NCBI GenBank assembly: GCA_022478985.1
Contig: JAKSZP010008047.1
Coordinates: forward strand, 1 to 64,000
From: Massospora cicadina
Lineage: Eukaryota; Entomophthoromycota; Entomophthoromycetes; Entomophthorales; Entomophthoraceae
Reading direction: 5' to 3'
Length of the DNA: 64,000 nucleotides
This document shows, piece by piece, positions 33,900 through 44,978 of this stretch. Under the pieces are notes generated by a model. It made no database searches. It was not told the origin of the DNA and saw only the letters and a list, made by a program, of their open reading frames with translations. The position numbers were made by a program, and so were the translations under genes. Position 1 is the stretch's first letter; every line of letters begins with the position of its first letter.

Positions 33900-36800
33900 A
33901 AGTTTAGGGTAATGGGGAATTTATGCTGACTTATACTTGTATGCAGCATGAGTGAAGGAATGAGTCAATATTTAGGGGCCATATGGGGAATCATGAATTG
34001 ATTATCCTTCTGTTGCGTGGGGTCATGTTTTCAAACAAACATTTTTGAAAATGTTCAAATATATGGTAGTTAAAATGATTGATGACATCGATGAATCCCC
34101 CCCTTGGGTTGGGACCATCTAGTACTAAAAAAAAATGATTGATGACTCCTTGGAGGGTAGGCGTTGATCTTGCAAATGAATCCAATAATATAGTATGGAT
34201 TGTCCATAGTGCTATTGCTATTATTAATTCTCGTAAAGATGGATTGATAGGTGACTCCAGTTGATAGCAAAAATGTTCCTAGCTAAACTGAATGATTGCT
34301 CATTGCCTTGATAGAATAGGCGCATGACATCTTTCCAGATAGCTACTGATGTTAGACATTGTTCTAGGCGGTGTACTAAGCTTCCATATTGGCCGCATAT
34401 TGTGCATGAAGAGTGGACATTGTTTGATCATTATGCCATGCAATACACTCACTGCATGCACCTCCATACATATGCACATATCCTGGGTTATGTTAGTGAG
34501 TAAGTGTGTATCTCCGGACCATTCTTTGGTTCTCCAGGCTTTATGGTATGTCCATATGATTCAGTTGTCAATCCTGGCAATGGTACTCGGGTTTTGGTCT
34601 ATTATTTTATCTGTAACTACTTGGCCATTAACTTCTTGTCTGTGAGTTAGCCTTGGGTGACCTCAGTGACTGATATGGCCACTAAGGTGTAACTTCCACT
34701 GTGCTATTCTCATGTATAAGAGTATTCATTTAAAGTGTACATGAGTGCCATGCGGTCCTGCAGCAGTTGATTGAGATTCCATATACTTAATCAATGAGTT
34801 TGGATTCTCTGGATTTCTTAATCAGAGCGCTCGTGCAAAATAAGATCTTGCTGCTCTAGTCCAATGTATGTCTGGAAGGCCTGGACTAGTCACCTGAGCT
34901 ATCCAGGATCCTAGTATATGGGCCACTTGCTATACATGATTAGTTAGCCCCATACCTCCATTCCTCTTAGGGCCAAATAAAGTTTCAAGGCGCACAGGGG
35001 CTTTATGGCTAGACCAAATCCATAACTGTATTAAGCTATATGTTGTAGTAAAAAAGGATGGTGAAAAGCAATAGCATGGGCTGTAAACCATTTGATTGAT
35101 ATTATGGAATTGGCTATCACAACTCATCCAGTTAAACCTGTATGATGTTCACGCAAGTAAGCAATGCGTTTTGTTTTTTATCTAGGAGTTGATTTTACAT
35201 GATAGTGTTAGCGTAACCCCTGCCTAAAACCATACCCCCAAGTGAAGGACAGGGCAAGCTGCCGGCTTAGTAGCGAAGGGAAGTTCCCATTAGCCTATTA
35301 AATTATCTTTGCCTCCTAGGTCTGTTTAGGAGTCTTGATGTTGTATTGGTCTGCTGACCCAAGAAGGATGGCGTCCAATGGGTCTGATATTTCCCCAAGA
35401 GTATAATTTCAGTTTTTCCAGTACTAAGTGATGCGTTGCTTATGGATGAGTATTATTGTATTATTTTTTAAGTATGCAAGAATCCTGGTTTCTAGAGATA
35501 CCCACCACACATTCATCAGTGAAAGCCATCACTTGATTGGTGGTTGGCCATAGACATTGATTCCTTTGATGAGGGCTTTTATATTCCGGATTAGGGGATC
35601 ATGACTAAAATTATATAGTAGAGGGCATAGAGGGCCCCTTGTTTGAGTCCCCTTTGTGGAAACTTAGCTTAGTTAAAGAATCAGATCCGCGCACAGACAG
35701 GGTGGCTGACTCTGTGAACAACATCACCCAGATTTATAAACCTATTTGGAAGTTTTACTTTTTGAAGGCAGGCCCTTAGATAAGTCCAGTTCACCCTGTT
35801 GTATGCCTTTTGTTGAAAATAAGACAAGCGCAACAGAAGTTTTAGATTGGCAGACATTTGCAACTGTGTAAATATTTTCCAATATGGATCTTCTTGGGAC
35901 AAATCAATATTTTGATGGGGATATCACATCAGTTGCAATTTTTCTAATCGTATGGCCATAATTTTTGTGAATATTTTAGTGTCAGTATTAGTTAGGGAGA
36001 TTGAGCGCCAATTGGATAGGTTTGGTCTATCTCCTTTTTTAAAGAAAGTGACTGTGTATGCTTTTTTTCCTCCAGGTAGAAGGGATGATCTTTTAATGCA
36101 CTTATTAATGGAAACTAAAAGAATATTAGACATGTTAGTAAAATATCTTTTATGAATTTTTAGGGAAGCCCATCAGGTCCAGGGCATTTCTCTCATGGTG
36201 CACTGCACACCGCTTCCCATAATTCCTCACGCAATATTAAGTTAATTAGATTACTGGTTTGAGCCATGGTGTCAATATGTGCATTTGTGAGGAATTTTTC
36301 AATTTTCACTGGTTCAACCAGGTCAGATTTATATAAATTTTTAAACCTGTGTAGATTGGTCATGACTTCCTTGGGTGTTTCTGCTGTGGATTTATCCAGT
36401 CATCAGACCTGTGTGAAGGCTACTGTGTTCTTTTGGGCGTAAGATCAACAGAATAATAATTTAAACAAGTTTCTTCATCTTTTATATTTTTGCTCTGTAT
36501 TGAACGCCAACGCAGTGTTGGTGTTTGCGTATCAAGGTGTTTAGATGTGCAGAAACCTCTGCCCATCTGCGTCCCCATCCAGGACTATATCCTGTGCGTG
36601 GGACATTGTTTTCCAGGTGATCATTTTCGTCCAAGTTGTGCTTAATGATGGCTGAATCTGCCCTGTATCTTCTTGATGCCGTGTGTCTAATCTGTTGTAT
36701 TGTTGATTTCTTATAACTTCCCAGGTGATCAGTGGGTCCAAACAAAAGTTGATTGAAAATCCCGTGTTGAGGATTTTCCTCCACCCAGGAGTGAAATTCC

Positions 36801-37550
36801 AAGTTAGCTAAACTTTCTGGGCGTATTCTGCACCACCTGTTGCTTGGATAATTGCTTTTACTGGTGTGAAGGACAACAAAACTAGCCGGTGGTCAGAAAA
36901 TTCTATTTTTGTAGTTTTGACTTTATAAATTTGTTGTTGAAAAATTAGCGGTGTGAGTATTTGGTCTGTTTGCAGCATAGAAATAAGTGTACTGTTGTGC
37001 ACATGCAAAGTGTCATGTTCTTCAGTAGAGGTGACAATTTAGGTAAAGGATCATATAGGCCCAAGGTGGCTTATAGAACGCAAAGTTCCACATGACCTTG
37101 TGGTGTCTTCGTTGTGTGTGGCCATTTGGTCAGTGTCTGGGTTATTCCAGAAATTCACATCTCCCATGACAAAAGTATTTGCTGAGAGATGGAGTTGTGT
37201 CAAAGCTGATAGAATCTTCTGACGCCCAGTTGCATAGTTTGGTGTGTACATGCTGGCTATCGTGTGCACTTCTTTGTGCCATGAGAAGGTAATGGCTAGT
37301 ATGTGGCCATCCAAAAATGAGATTTTTATTAATGAATTTAAAATTTTGGTTTGCATGTACTATCACCTCACAGTGTTTCAAACAAACAATTTTGTTGGAA
37401 GAGTATGTTTTCCCATGCCTTATCCTTTCCCTGTAGACAATGGGTTTCCCGCATCGCCAGGATGTTCACAGGGGATTGCGCAGGAGACTCAACTTCTTTG
37501 CCTAGGACATTAAGGCATTGAGTCACATTATGTTCAGCGTCCTCATCTCT
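33900..37550 (-). pseudogene. LINE C ORF2 relic
   Basis: Readable parts are the endonuclease (MGDVNFWNNPDTDQ near 37130-37165; FSDHRLVLLSF near 36870-36905), RT start (GDRPNLSNWRSISLTNTDTK near 35970-36030) and a decayed motif C (AFTDECVVG near 35500-35525, where FADD has become FTDE). A GPKRNGGMGLTNH segment lies near 34930-34975 and the C-terminus near 33990. Many stops break the frame. Confidence 0.8.
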
Positions 37551-37559
37551 ACTGAGACG

Positions 37560-38394
37560 CCCAGTGCGCCTCAGGAGCGGTTAGCAGGGCCCCTGGCCCT
37601 AATCCCTCGCCCTATTTGCTCACCTTTGCACCCTTGCTACAGGTGGCATAAAGATGAGTAGGCGCTGGGGTATATTCTGCCCCTTTTTTACCGCTGTTTT
37701 TGTTCTCTTCTTGCCTTTGTTGGCTTTCAATTTATCATCACAGTGCACTTGTATTCTCATTGGTCACATTTTTGTCTTGCACATTCAATTGATGATTTTT
37801 AATCCTGTTTGGGTTGTACTCACACACTTTTGTAGGTGATATGAACCGCTGTGTTGACACATTTGCTTCCAAATCAGGTTTTGTCAAATCATGTTTGGAT
37901 TGGTTGCTTGGTTTTCTTTAGAATTTGATTGGCTCATTGTTGCTAGATCTTCCATGTCTCCCTAGATCTGTTCAGGAAAAATAGAAGACTCCACTGAGGC
38001 CTTTGCCTTGGCTGTGGCCAACTTGCGAGCCTGTTTGGCCGTTTTTCTGCTCCTTTGTGGAAATTGGGTCAATAATTTTAAATTGTATGAATTCTCACCG
38101 GTTAAATTCTTGTGTGGTATCAGTGATTTTGGCATTTTTGAGTCATCTTTTACCATTTCTTCCTCGCAGAATTCCATTTCTCTTAGGCCTTCTTTTATGA
38201 GACAAGCATGAATCTTGTGCCCAAAGACCTGATAGTGGTTGCATATTGGGGGCGCACTCTCCACTGTTGCAAAAAAAATTGAGATTTTTCCTGTCAATAA
38301 TAATAGATGCAATATGGGGATTTTTGTAATATCCTACGCTATCTCCAGGTTCAGGAAAATAATTTCAGTTTACTTCCCTGTGCTAAGGGTCAAC
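37560..38394 (-). pseudogene. LINE C ORF1, C-terminal part
   Basis: The open piece 37962-38312 holds an eroded knuckle CNHYQVFGHKIHAC in which the second Cys is Tyr. It continues LREMEFCEEEM, like LINE B's LMENDFCEEAM, which groups C with B. The N-terminal part lies beyond LINE D at 43700-44260. Confidence 0.75.
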
Positions 38395-38410
38395 ATCAGC
38401 TAGAATCTTT
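38395..38410. repeat. Target-site duplication of LINE D, 3'-side copy
   Basis: ATCAGCTAGAATCTTT is repeated exactly at 43684-43699. The pair brackets LINE D inside LINE C ORF1. Confidence 0.9.
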
Positions 38411-38431
38411 TTAAATTTAAATTTATTGCGA

Positions 38432-38460
38432 GGAAGGCTGACCAGGGGATGGTCACTTCC
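38432..38460 (-). other. LINE D 3'-terminal hairpin
   Basis: In element sense GGAAG and CTTCC enclose TGACCATCCCCTGGTCAGC. Here the inner stem GACCA/TGGTC is perfect, with a TCCCC loop. Confidence 0.8.
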
Positions 38461-38520
38461 AAATTTTGACTCAAAAGAAACAAAACTTAGTAACAGGGAA
38501 GGCACCCCAGAGAAGCGATG

Positions 38521-41500
38521 CTATCTCTTATTGCCAGAGGGAACGCCACTATGGGGAGGGGAGGGGACGTGTGAAGGGGATGTAGCCACTATTGAACACG
38601 TGTGGAGGAAAGGGTCTGATTTGATGAACCAAACTGGGAACCAGGAGGAGACCAGCTGATGGCGACGCAGTGGGAGGTACCCAAATATCCACGCCTGGAA
38701 GTGGTCCACCAAACGGGACCAGAAGCTGTGGACAGCTTCTGGGAGGGTGTGGGGTGGAGCCTGCGATGGCATCCAAGACAATCGTGTGGATAGTCCACAT
38801 GGCGATTGCGATCACCAGAGCATGGAGGGAGGGTGGAAGGGGGATACCATGGATATAGCAAACATATCTCTTGACAGACTGAAGGGATGTGTTTGATCCT
38901 GGCCAAGTAGACGTTGGACTTCGCGCCATATCACTTTAGAGGTAGGACACTTCTCCAGGCGGTGGAACAGCGTTCCATACTGGCCACACATGATGCAGTA
39001 TGAGTGTAAAGCATTAGAGCGCTCAGCCATTTGGTACACCCGCCTCAGGCAGTGCCACACATGGGAACGGATTTGAGGCTGCAACAGAGGGTGGTGTGCG
39101 TATTTCCAAATAGTCTTCTGGATCTCAATGGAGTAAGGGATGTCCATCATGTCCAGGTAGTCCACCCTGGATAGGACATGGGGCCGTGTGGGGATCACGC
39201 CATCTTGAATGGGTAGCCCCTGTACCTCTTGTGTGAACTGAGGAGAGGGGCGGCCTCTCTGGGCTGTGTGTCCGCTAATATGAATTCTCTACCCAGCGCT
39301 CCGCATGGAGAGGAGGGTTCGTTTGTAGTGGGTTTTAGTACCATGAGGACCTGTGGCTGATGGGTGGGAAGCCAGGTATTTCATCAAGGAGTGAGGGTTC
39401 GATGGATTGTTAAGGCCCAAGGCGCGGGAGAAGTTGGAGCAGGCTGCGCGGGACCAGTGTTGGGAGGGGAGCATAGGGGCGAAGATGGCTGTAATCCAGG
39501 TGCCCAGGATCTTGGCAGCATGGGCTTTGAAGTCAAGCAGGCCCATGACACCATGATGATGAGGGCCAAACATGACCTCAAGCCGTACTGGTGGTGGGCG
39601 GTTTGACCAAAGCCATCCTTGAAGAAGGGCATACATGGATTTAAAAAACCTGGGGAGAAGGCGATGGCGTGGGCTCCAAACCAGACTTTGGAGAGGAGCA
39701 TAGAGTTGGCTAAAACAATCTGCCAGCAAGGGAGGTAGGGTGGGCTCTGAGGGAGGCGATGCGCTTTGTCACGTTGTCTAGAATATGACTTTCCATTACT
39801 GCTGAGGCATACCCGCCTGCCTCTCCCCACACGCCCAGATGGCGGACAGGTCCTATGGTAGGGCGTGGCACGAAGGGGAGCACTAGTGGGGCAGTGTGGG
39901 GTGAGCAGGGAGGGCGAGCATGTGTGTGAGCAGATGGGCCAGGCTGGGCACTGGTCGCTGGGGCCCAGCATGCTTGATACTGACCAAGGAGGATGATTTC
40001 AGTTTTGGAAGCGTTCAGTGCAGCATTACTTACCCGGGAATATTCCTGGATGAGAGCTTAAAGCGCGCGTGCATCTTTATTATTAAACACCCCAACCACA
40101 CAGTCATCTGAAAACGCCATCATCTTGACTGGGGCTTGGTCTGGTACATGGTCTCAGTGAGGTGGTCATTCACATTTCGAAGTAGTGGGTCAAGGCTGAA
40201 GTTGTATAAGAGTGAGCTAAGGGGGTCCCCTTGTCGTAAGCCCCTTTGAGGGCGGACTACTTCTGTTAGGAAGCCAGGGCCACGCACTTCCATTGTTGCA
40301 GATTCTATGAGCAGCATTACCCAGTTGATGAAGCGAGGGGGTAAGCGGAATTGATGGAGGCAGGCCCTGAGGTATTCCCAGTTTACTCTATCATAGGACT
40401 TCTGTTGGTCCAAAAATACAAGTGCCCCAGAGGCTGTGGACTGGCATGTGTTAGCCACAGAGTGCACATTGTCCCAAATCGACCTTCTGGGTATTAAACC
40501 AAATTGTTTTGGGGAGATGGTGGCAGATGCTACAATCCCTAAATGGTTAGCCATTATTTTAGTTAAAATTTTTGTATCCGTGTTAGTTAAAGAAATGGGG
40601 CGCCAGTTAGCTAAGTCTAGCTTGTCCCCTTTATTGAAGAGTGTGACGGTGAAGGCCTCTTGTCCTCCTGGTAGAAGGCGCATTTCCTAAAGGCTCTGGT
40701 TAAGGGAGGCAAGCAGCACTGAGGATATATATTTGAAGTACTTTTATAAAATTCATATGAATTGCCATCTGGGCCTGGGCATTTCCAATTTGGTGCACCG
40801 CGGATGGCTGTCCAGAGTTCATTTGGAGTAATCAAATTCATTAATTCTGGGTATCAGAAAATGGTGTGGATGTGGGTGCGGTCAAAAAATTTCACCACTT
40901 TGGCCAGCTGAATTGGATCAGATTGGTATAACTCAGAGTAATACTTTTATATTTTGATTGCCACTTCAGCTGGCGTACTTGCGACGGAATCATCCAATCT
41001 CTGCAACTGTGTGCAGGCCAAGCTCTGGAGCAGTGCAAAGAATTTTTTTAAAAAAAATATGCGTTGCACTTGTCGCCCTCTGTAATGCATTTGGCCCTGT
41101 ACTGAACACAAACCTGATGTTTGTGTTGCCTTTCAAGTGCGTTGAGGTGGGCAGCTGCTTCCGCCCACTTCTGGCCCCATGCAGGGCTGTAGCCTGTGGC
41201 TGGGATGTTGGATTCCAGGTGTGCCAACTCTGCTAGAGTGCGCGAAATGATGGCTGATGTAGCTCGTGAGCATCAGGAGGAGAGGTGACAAGAGTGGCGG
41301 ATGGTATCCTCTTATAAGACTGACCATGTGGAAATTGGGTCCGCGTAAAATGGTGTAACAAACTCTTTTGCTAAAGTTGCTGATTCCACCCAAGTGGAAA
41401 ATCCTGGCGACGCAAGTTTGGGAGGGTGGAGTTTGCACCAATGTGAGGCCTTAACCACTGTGACAGGTAAGTGGTAGGTTATTGAGACCAGCTGGTGGTT

Positions 41501-42174
41501 GGAGAATTTGATTTTTGTTATTTTGGAAGTGGGAAATGTGAGATTGAAATTTCACCAGTGCGAGGATAAGGTCAATGCGGGTCATGGACCTTAATTGGAC
41601 ATTGTGGACGTGGGGGCGCGTCATGTTTTTGAGCAGCAGGGCTTGCCGTGGCAGCGCATCTATTAACCCAAGGGTGGCCTTTAGAACGCAAAGTTCTATG
41701 TGACCCTGGGGTGTGTGGGAGGAGGAAGGCCAACGATCCATGAGTGAGTTTAGCCAACAGTTCATGTCGCTGACTACAAAAGGGTCAGGGGGTAATGGAA
41801 GGGATTTGACTGACAAGAAAAATTCCTGACGCTCTAATGCTTAGGTTGGGCCATAGATTTGACAATAGCGTGTGCCACGTCAGCCCATGAGAAAGTGATA
41901 TTGAGTACTCAGCCATTGAGGAAAGATTCTGATGATAAAAATTTAAAAAATTGTTTTTCTGAACTAGCACCCCACAGTGCTCTGACAAGAAGGATAGGGA
42001 AGGGAGGAGCATGGTTTTCCAAGCATCTTTGGAACCTCGTGGACAATGGGACTCCTGGATGGTCAGGATATCCACGGGTAATTTTTTTTGTAAAAAACTC
42101 ACTTTCCTAGCCCAGGATGGTGAGGCCTTGAGTCCAGCGATATTCAACATCCCTAAAGTGAAGGTTTCCCCCAT
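38521..42174 (-). pseudogene. LINE D ORF2: endonuclease / RT
   Basis: The start MGETFTLGMLNIAGLKA at 42174 is typical of an APE-type endonuclease; DILTIQESH and SDMNCW supply the Glu and Asp/Asn positions. RT motif A is LVFLDQQKSYDRVNW near 40390-40430, motif B RGLRQGDPLSSLLYN near 40200-40250 and motif C FSDDCVVG near 40090-40115 (Ser in place of Ala). A C-terminal CIMCGQYGTLFHRLEKCP module is near 38945-39000. The protein ends SSWFPVWFIKSDPFLHTCS. A few frameshifts and stops remain, so it is a pseudogene but the best preserved ORF2 here. Confidence 0.85.
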
Positions 42175-42180
42175 TGCACC

Positions 42181-43588
42181 TTAGGTGTGAGGGAGTGGGC
42201 ATCTGGGCCCATTAGCCTCCTCTAGATCCCCACGGGCCTTCACAGCAGCATGGGTGTTTGCAGCAACGCTATCGTTAGTTTTGTTAATTTTAGCAGAAAG
42301 GTTCACGTTGGCTTTTGCCTTTGCTTTTTGTTTCCCCGACGTTGAACGAATTTTTTGCAGTGCAGATGAGTTCAGTGCACCAACGTTCAGGTCAAAAAAA
42401 ATTTTTCAGGTAGATTGGAAACCAAGTCAGTTTCAACTGGGCTTGGTTGCAAGGGTCAGGTGAGATCAAGTCACCCATCAGATCCTCAGATTGGGTGGCC
42501 CAATCTTCATGGGCTTCTCAATATGATTGAGTGAGGGATTTCCGAGTTGCTTCTGCCATGAAGGTTTCAATGTCCTCCTGACGTTGGGAGTGTGGGATAG
42601 CAGAGGTGACTTTGGCTGCTTCCTTGGCCGCAGCCCTGTGGGCCTGTTTGGCCTTCTTTCGCTCTTGAGGGGAGATATGCTTTACTAGTAGGTAGCAGCA
42701 TTGTGCTCTCCATGAGGAAACCCTCTTTGGTGCTGGTGGTTGGTTTGTAGTGCACCTCTCCACTGGCCATGGCCGCCAAGGGGTGCTCTTGAAATGTGAT
42801 GCCCTCCTTGGTGGGGAATGCGTGTGCCTTATGGCCAAACGCGTCACAGTGGGTGCAGATGGAGGGTGCGCTGTCTACGGTTACCCAGAAAGGGTGGGTG
42901 GTATGCCCTTCAATATTGATATATGTGGAGTGCAGGATCTGGGTTAGGTCCTTCGCAATCTCCTCAGCTGGAGTCAGAACTGCAATGCTTTGCTGGTGCA
43001 CAGGTGTGGCATCAGCGTAAAGCGTTGCATCTTGAAGGATTGTATTTTACCATATATGGTGAGACCATCTTTCAGGTGCTGCTTTAGAATGGCATGTTTG
43101 ACTGTAGTGGGCAAAAAGTCGAACATGAGGAAAATTTGGTTAGATTTTGTCCATCTGGTGCGTTTGGTTTTGATGACCTGTTGCCCTTCAGGGAGGTCAA
43201 TCACTACACACACTGCAGCAGCTTCATCTTCTGCCTCCTTTTTTTCAAAACCAAGGTCCAGCCAACCGCGTGACATGGAGTGAGGTGCAACATACACCGA
43301 AGTCAGGAAAAAGTGTGTACATCCCCACAAAATTTATCCCATAAAGCTGTTTGTTGGATGTCCAGAAACACCCAGACTCCATATTCCACCGATGAGAGTG
43401 GTTGGGAGTGCGGCATGTTGATGTACTGGTTGCATTGCACTTGCCAAGCAAGGATTTCTGGAGAAATAGTGACCGCCAGTTTTTTATTTTTTTCTATTCT
43501 GCCAGTTTCTCTGGGCGTTTTGAATGTTTGAGGTCGCGGGCCTACCACCTGTGCCTCTTACCTTACTTGCCCAACTGCTCCCTAACAT
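42181..43588 (-). pseudogene. LINE D ORF1: CCHC protein
   Basis: It starts MLGSSWASKVRGTG at 43588 and ends with TAA at 42181-42183, six nt before the ORF2 ATG. The central part reads SMSRGWLDLGFEKKEAEDEA and FDFLPTTVKHAILKQHLKDG. The knuckle is CTHCDAFGHKAHAF with Phe in place of the last Cys. About 469 codons long. Frameshifts lie near 43500 and 42990. Confidence 0.8.
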
Positions 43589-43699
43589 GGGCGCAGACTA
43601 ATATCCTCTGTGAAATTATCAAACTAGAATCAGACTTGAATTGAATAAGTTGCAAAAGTGATTGCAATGAGAGAGAAAAGTTTATCAGCTAGAATCTTT

Positions 43700-44260
43700 G
43701 CATCTCAAATTGTTTAATTTCTCCATAGGATTTCAAGCACTCCCAAAAATGTTGTCTGACTACTGTGCGCACCAATGTTGTCAGAAGGTAGTCAAAAATT
43801 ATAAATATATCCTTTGATTCTGTCCAATGTGTCGTCTGGTTGATACCAAATGTTGACCATTGGGAAGGTCAATCACTACTCTGACCTTTGCAGCTTTGTT
43901 TTCTTCCTCCTCTGTCTCAAACCCAAGGTCCACCCAACCATGGCGGATAGTGCAGGTTGTCATGTACATAGCATGTGGGAATAATTTTGGTTGGGCTTCA
44001 CCAAACTTTTTCCACATTGCTGGTGCTTCTGTGCCTAAAATACATGGATCCTGTGTTCAACCAATGATAGTGGTTGAGAGTGGGACACTTCTATGTAACT
44101 GAAGTATTTTACTAGAAATTTATGAAACCTGTGGGGTGCACCACCTTGGGTTTTTTATTTTTACTTTGGTTTTTGTTTACTCCTGTGTGCTTAGTGCCTT
44201 TGGGCGGTGCAGATCCAAGTCTGCTACCCTTTACTGCACTTGCCCAATTCTGTCCTTGTT
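43700..44260 (-). pseudogene. LINE C ORF1, N-terminal part
   Basis: The piece 43799-44017 encodes RHGWVDLGFETEEEENKAA and VVIDLPNGQHLV, matching SRGWLDLGFEKKEAEDEAA and VVIDLPEGQQVI of LINE D. It resumes the frame interrupted at 38394. Confidence 0.75.
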
Positions 44261-44360
44261 TATTAAACGTGCTCATCTCACCTGATATTGAATATCAAAT
44301 TGCTCTGTTTGAATCAAATTTTTTACTAGTAAGTGATAGTAATCAAAAAGAATTGCTTTA

Positions 44361-44563
44361 GAAATTTAACATAATTAAATTTATTAAATAGTTTAAGTGT
44401 GGAAGCCTAAGCTATTTTAACATTGCTAGGGTCAATTGAGAGCCTAGGTTTGTTAATTATAACATTTTATATAAATTGTAATTTTCTGAGGTTCAGCAAG
44501 TTAAATCAATAGAATGCAACCACCAATCCTTGTTATCTCAATTTATAAGGATTTATGTATGAC
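44361..44563 (-). repeat. LTR Y2, right half
   Basis: The stretch from ACATTGCTAGGGTCAATTG to CTCAATTTATAAGG matches Y1 at 32660-32805. It resumes LTR Y2 after LINE C. Confidence 0.7.
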
Positions 44564-44662
44564 TTGTTGTTCCATCACACCCTCTTTATTCTCATACTGC
44601 GCCTGTTCCCACACTGCCTAGCAGTTTGCATGTTGAGAGGATTAGACTCTTGTTCAGAGAAG

Positions 44663-44684
44663 TCCTTTAACTATATTGTTATAT
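44663..44684. repeat. Target-site duplication of the SINE
   Basis: The 22-bp sequence TCCTTTAACTATATTGTTAT+AT recurs at 44979-45000 with one mismatch (TTATAT versus TAATAT). LTR X1 keeps the uninterrupted site near 30580. Confidence 0.9.
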
Positions 44685-44978
44685 CTATTTGAGAAAAGCC
44701 AACCAGGGGACAGACATTACCAAAAGAAAGAAAGTAAGTAAGTAAACATTGATATAAAACCTGAGCAGGGTCAACTCCATCATAGAAAGTTTTTCCACTT
44801 CTAGATTGGGACTAGAATTTTCTGGTTATATCATGGGTAAGGTTTTCATGTTATTATACCTACTAACCACCAATAGCTTCCTTCATCTGGCACCCTGATT
44901 GATGTGCAAAGGGTGAGAATTGAACCTGCAACCTTCAGGTTGGTAGCCGTAAACCCTACCAACTCGCCTTCCACCCCC
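44685..44978 (-). mobile_element. tRNA-derived SINE (294 bp)
   Basis: In element sense the 5' end is a tRNA-like head, GGGGTGGAAGGCGAGTTGG with an A-box-like core (GGCGAGTTGGTAG) followed by a B box (GGTTCAATTC, with a T-loop TTCAATT). A body of about 190 bp without coding potential follows, then a TTTACTTACTTAC microsatellite. It ends with a 29-nt unit shared with the LINE 3' ends. The 22-bp flanking duplications and the empty paralogous site in LTR X1 prove insertion. SINEs are transcribed by RNA polymerase III and moved by a partner LINE; LINE B is the closest match to this tail. Confidence 0.85.
44693..44721 (-). other. SINE 3'-terminal LINE-like hairpin
   Basis: In element sense GGTAATGTCTGTCCCCTGGT is identical to LINE B's 3' end over 20 nt. 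The right stem arm is decayed (TTTTC against TTACC). Confidence 0.75.

Larger units (their letters stand above)
38411..43683 (-). mobile_element. LINE D, full-length (5.27 kb)
   Basis: Exact 16-bp target-site duplications define both ends. In element sense it has a 95-bp leader beginning AAACTTTTCTCTCTC, ORF1 (ATG at 43588), ORF2 (ATG at 42174), the 3' hairpin and a short A/T tail containing AATAAA. It is the cleanest reference copy for this LINE family in the window. The combination of APE endonuclease, RT and C-terminal CCHC-like module without RNase H fits Tad1- or L1-type LINEs; the clade was not resolved. Confidence 0.9.
33772..44360 (-). mobile_element. LINE C, full-length, interrupted by LINE D
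   Basis: The element sits inside LTR Y2 and is itself split by LINE D (38411-43683) in ORF1. Its two parts (33772-38394 and 43700-44360) sum to about 5.28 kb, the same as LINEs A and D. Order on the minus strand is ORF1, ORF2, 3' hairpin. An imperfect ~11-bp duplication (TTACATTTATT at the 3' side, TAACATAATT at the 5' side) may be its target-site duplication. It is the most decayed of the LINEs, fitting its older age. Confidence 0.85.

Noticed and set aside
44909..44978. tRNA gene on the minus strand
   Set aside because: The B box and T-loop are good, but acceptor and anticodon stems do not pair well. The sequence continues into a SINE body with target-site duplications outside it.
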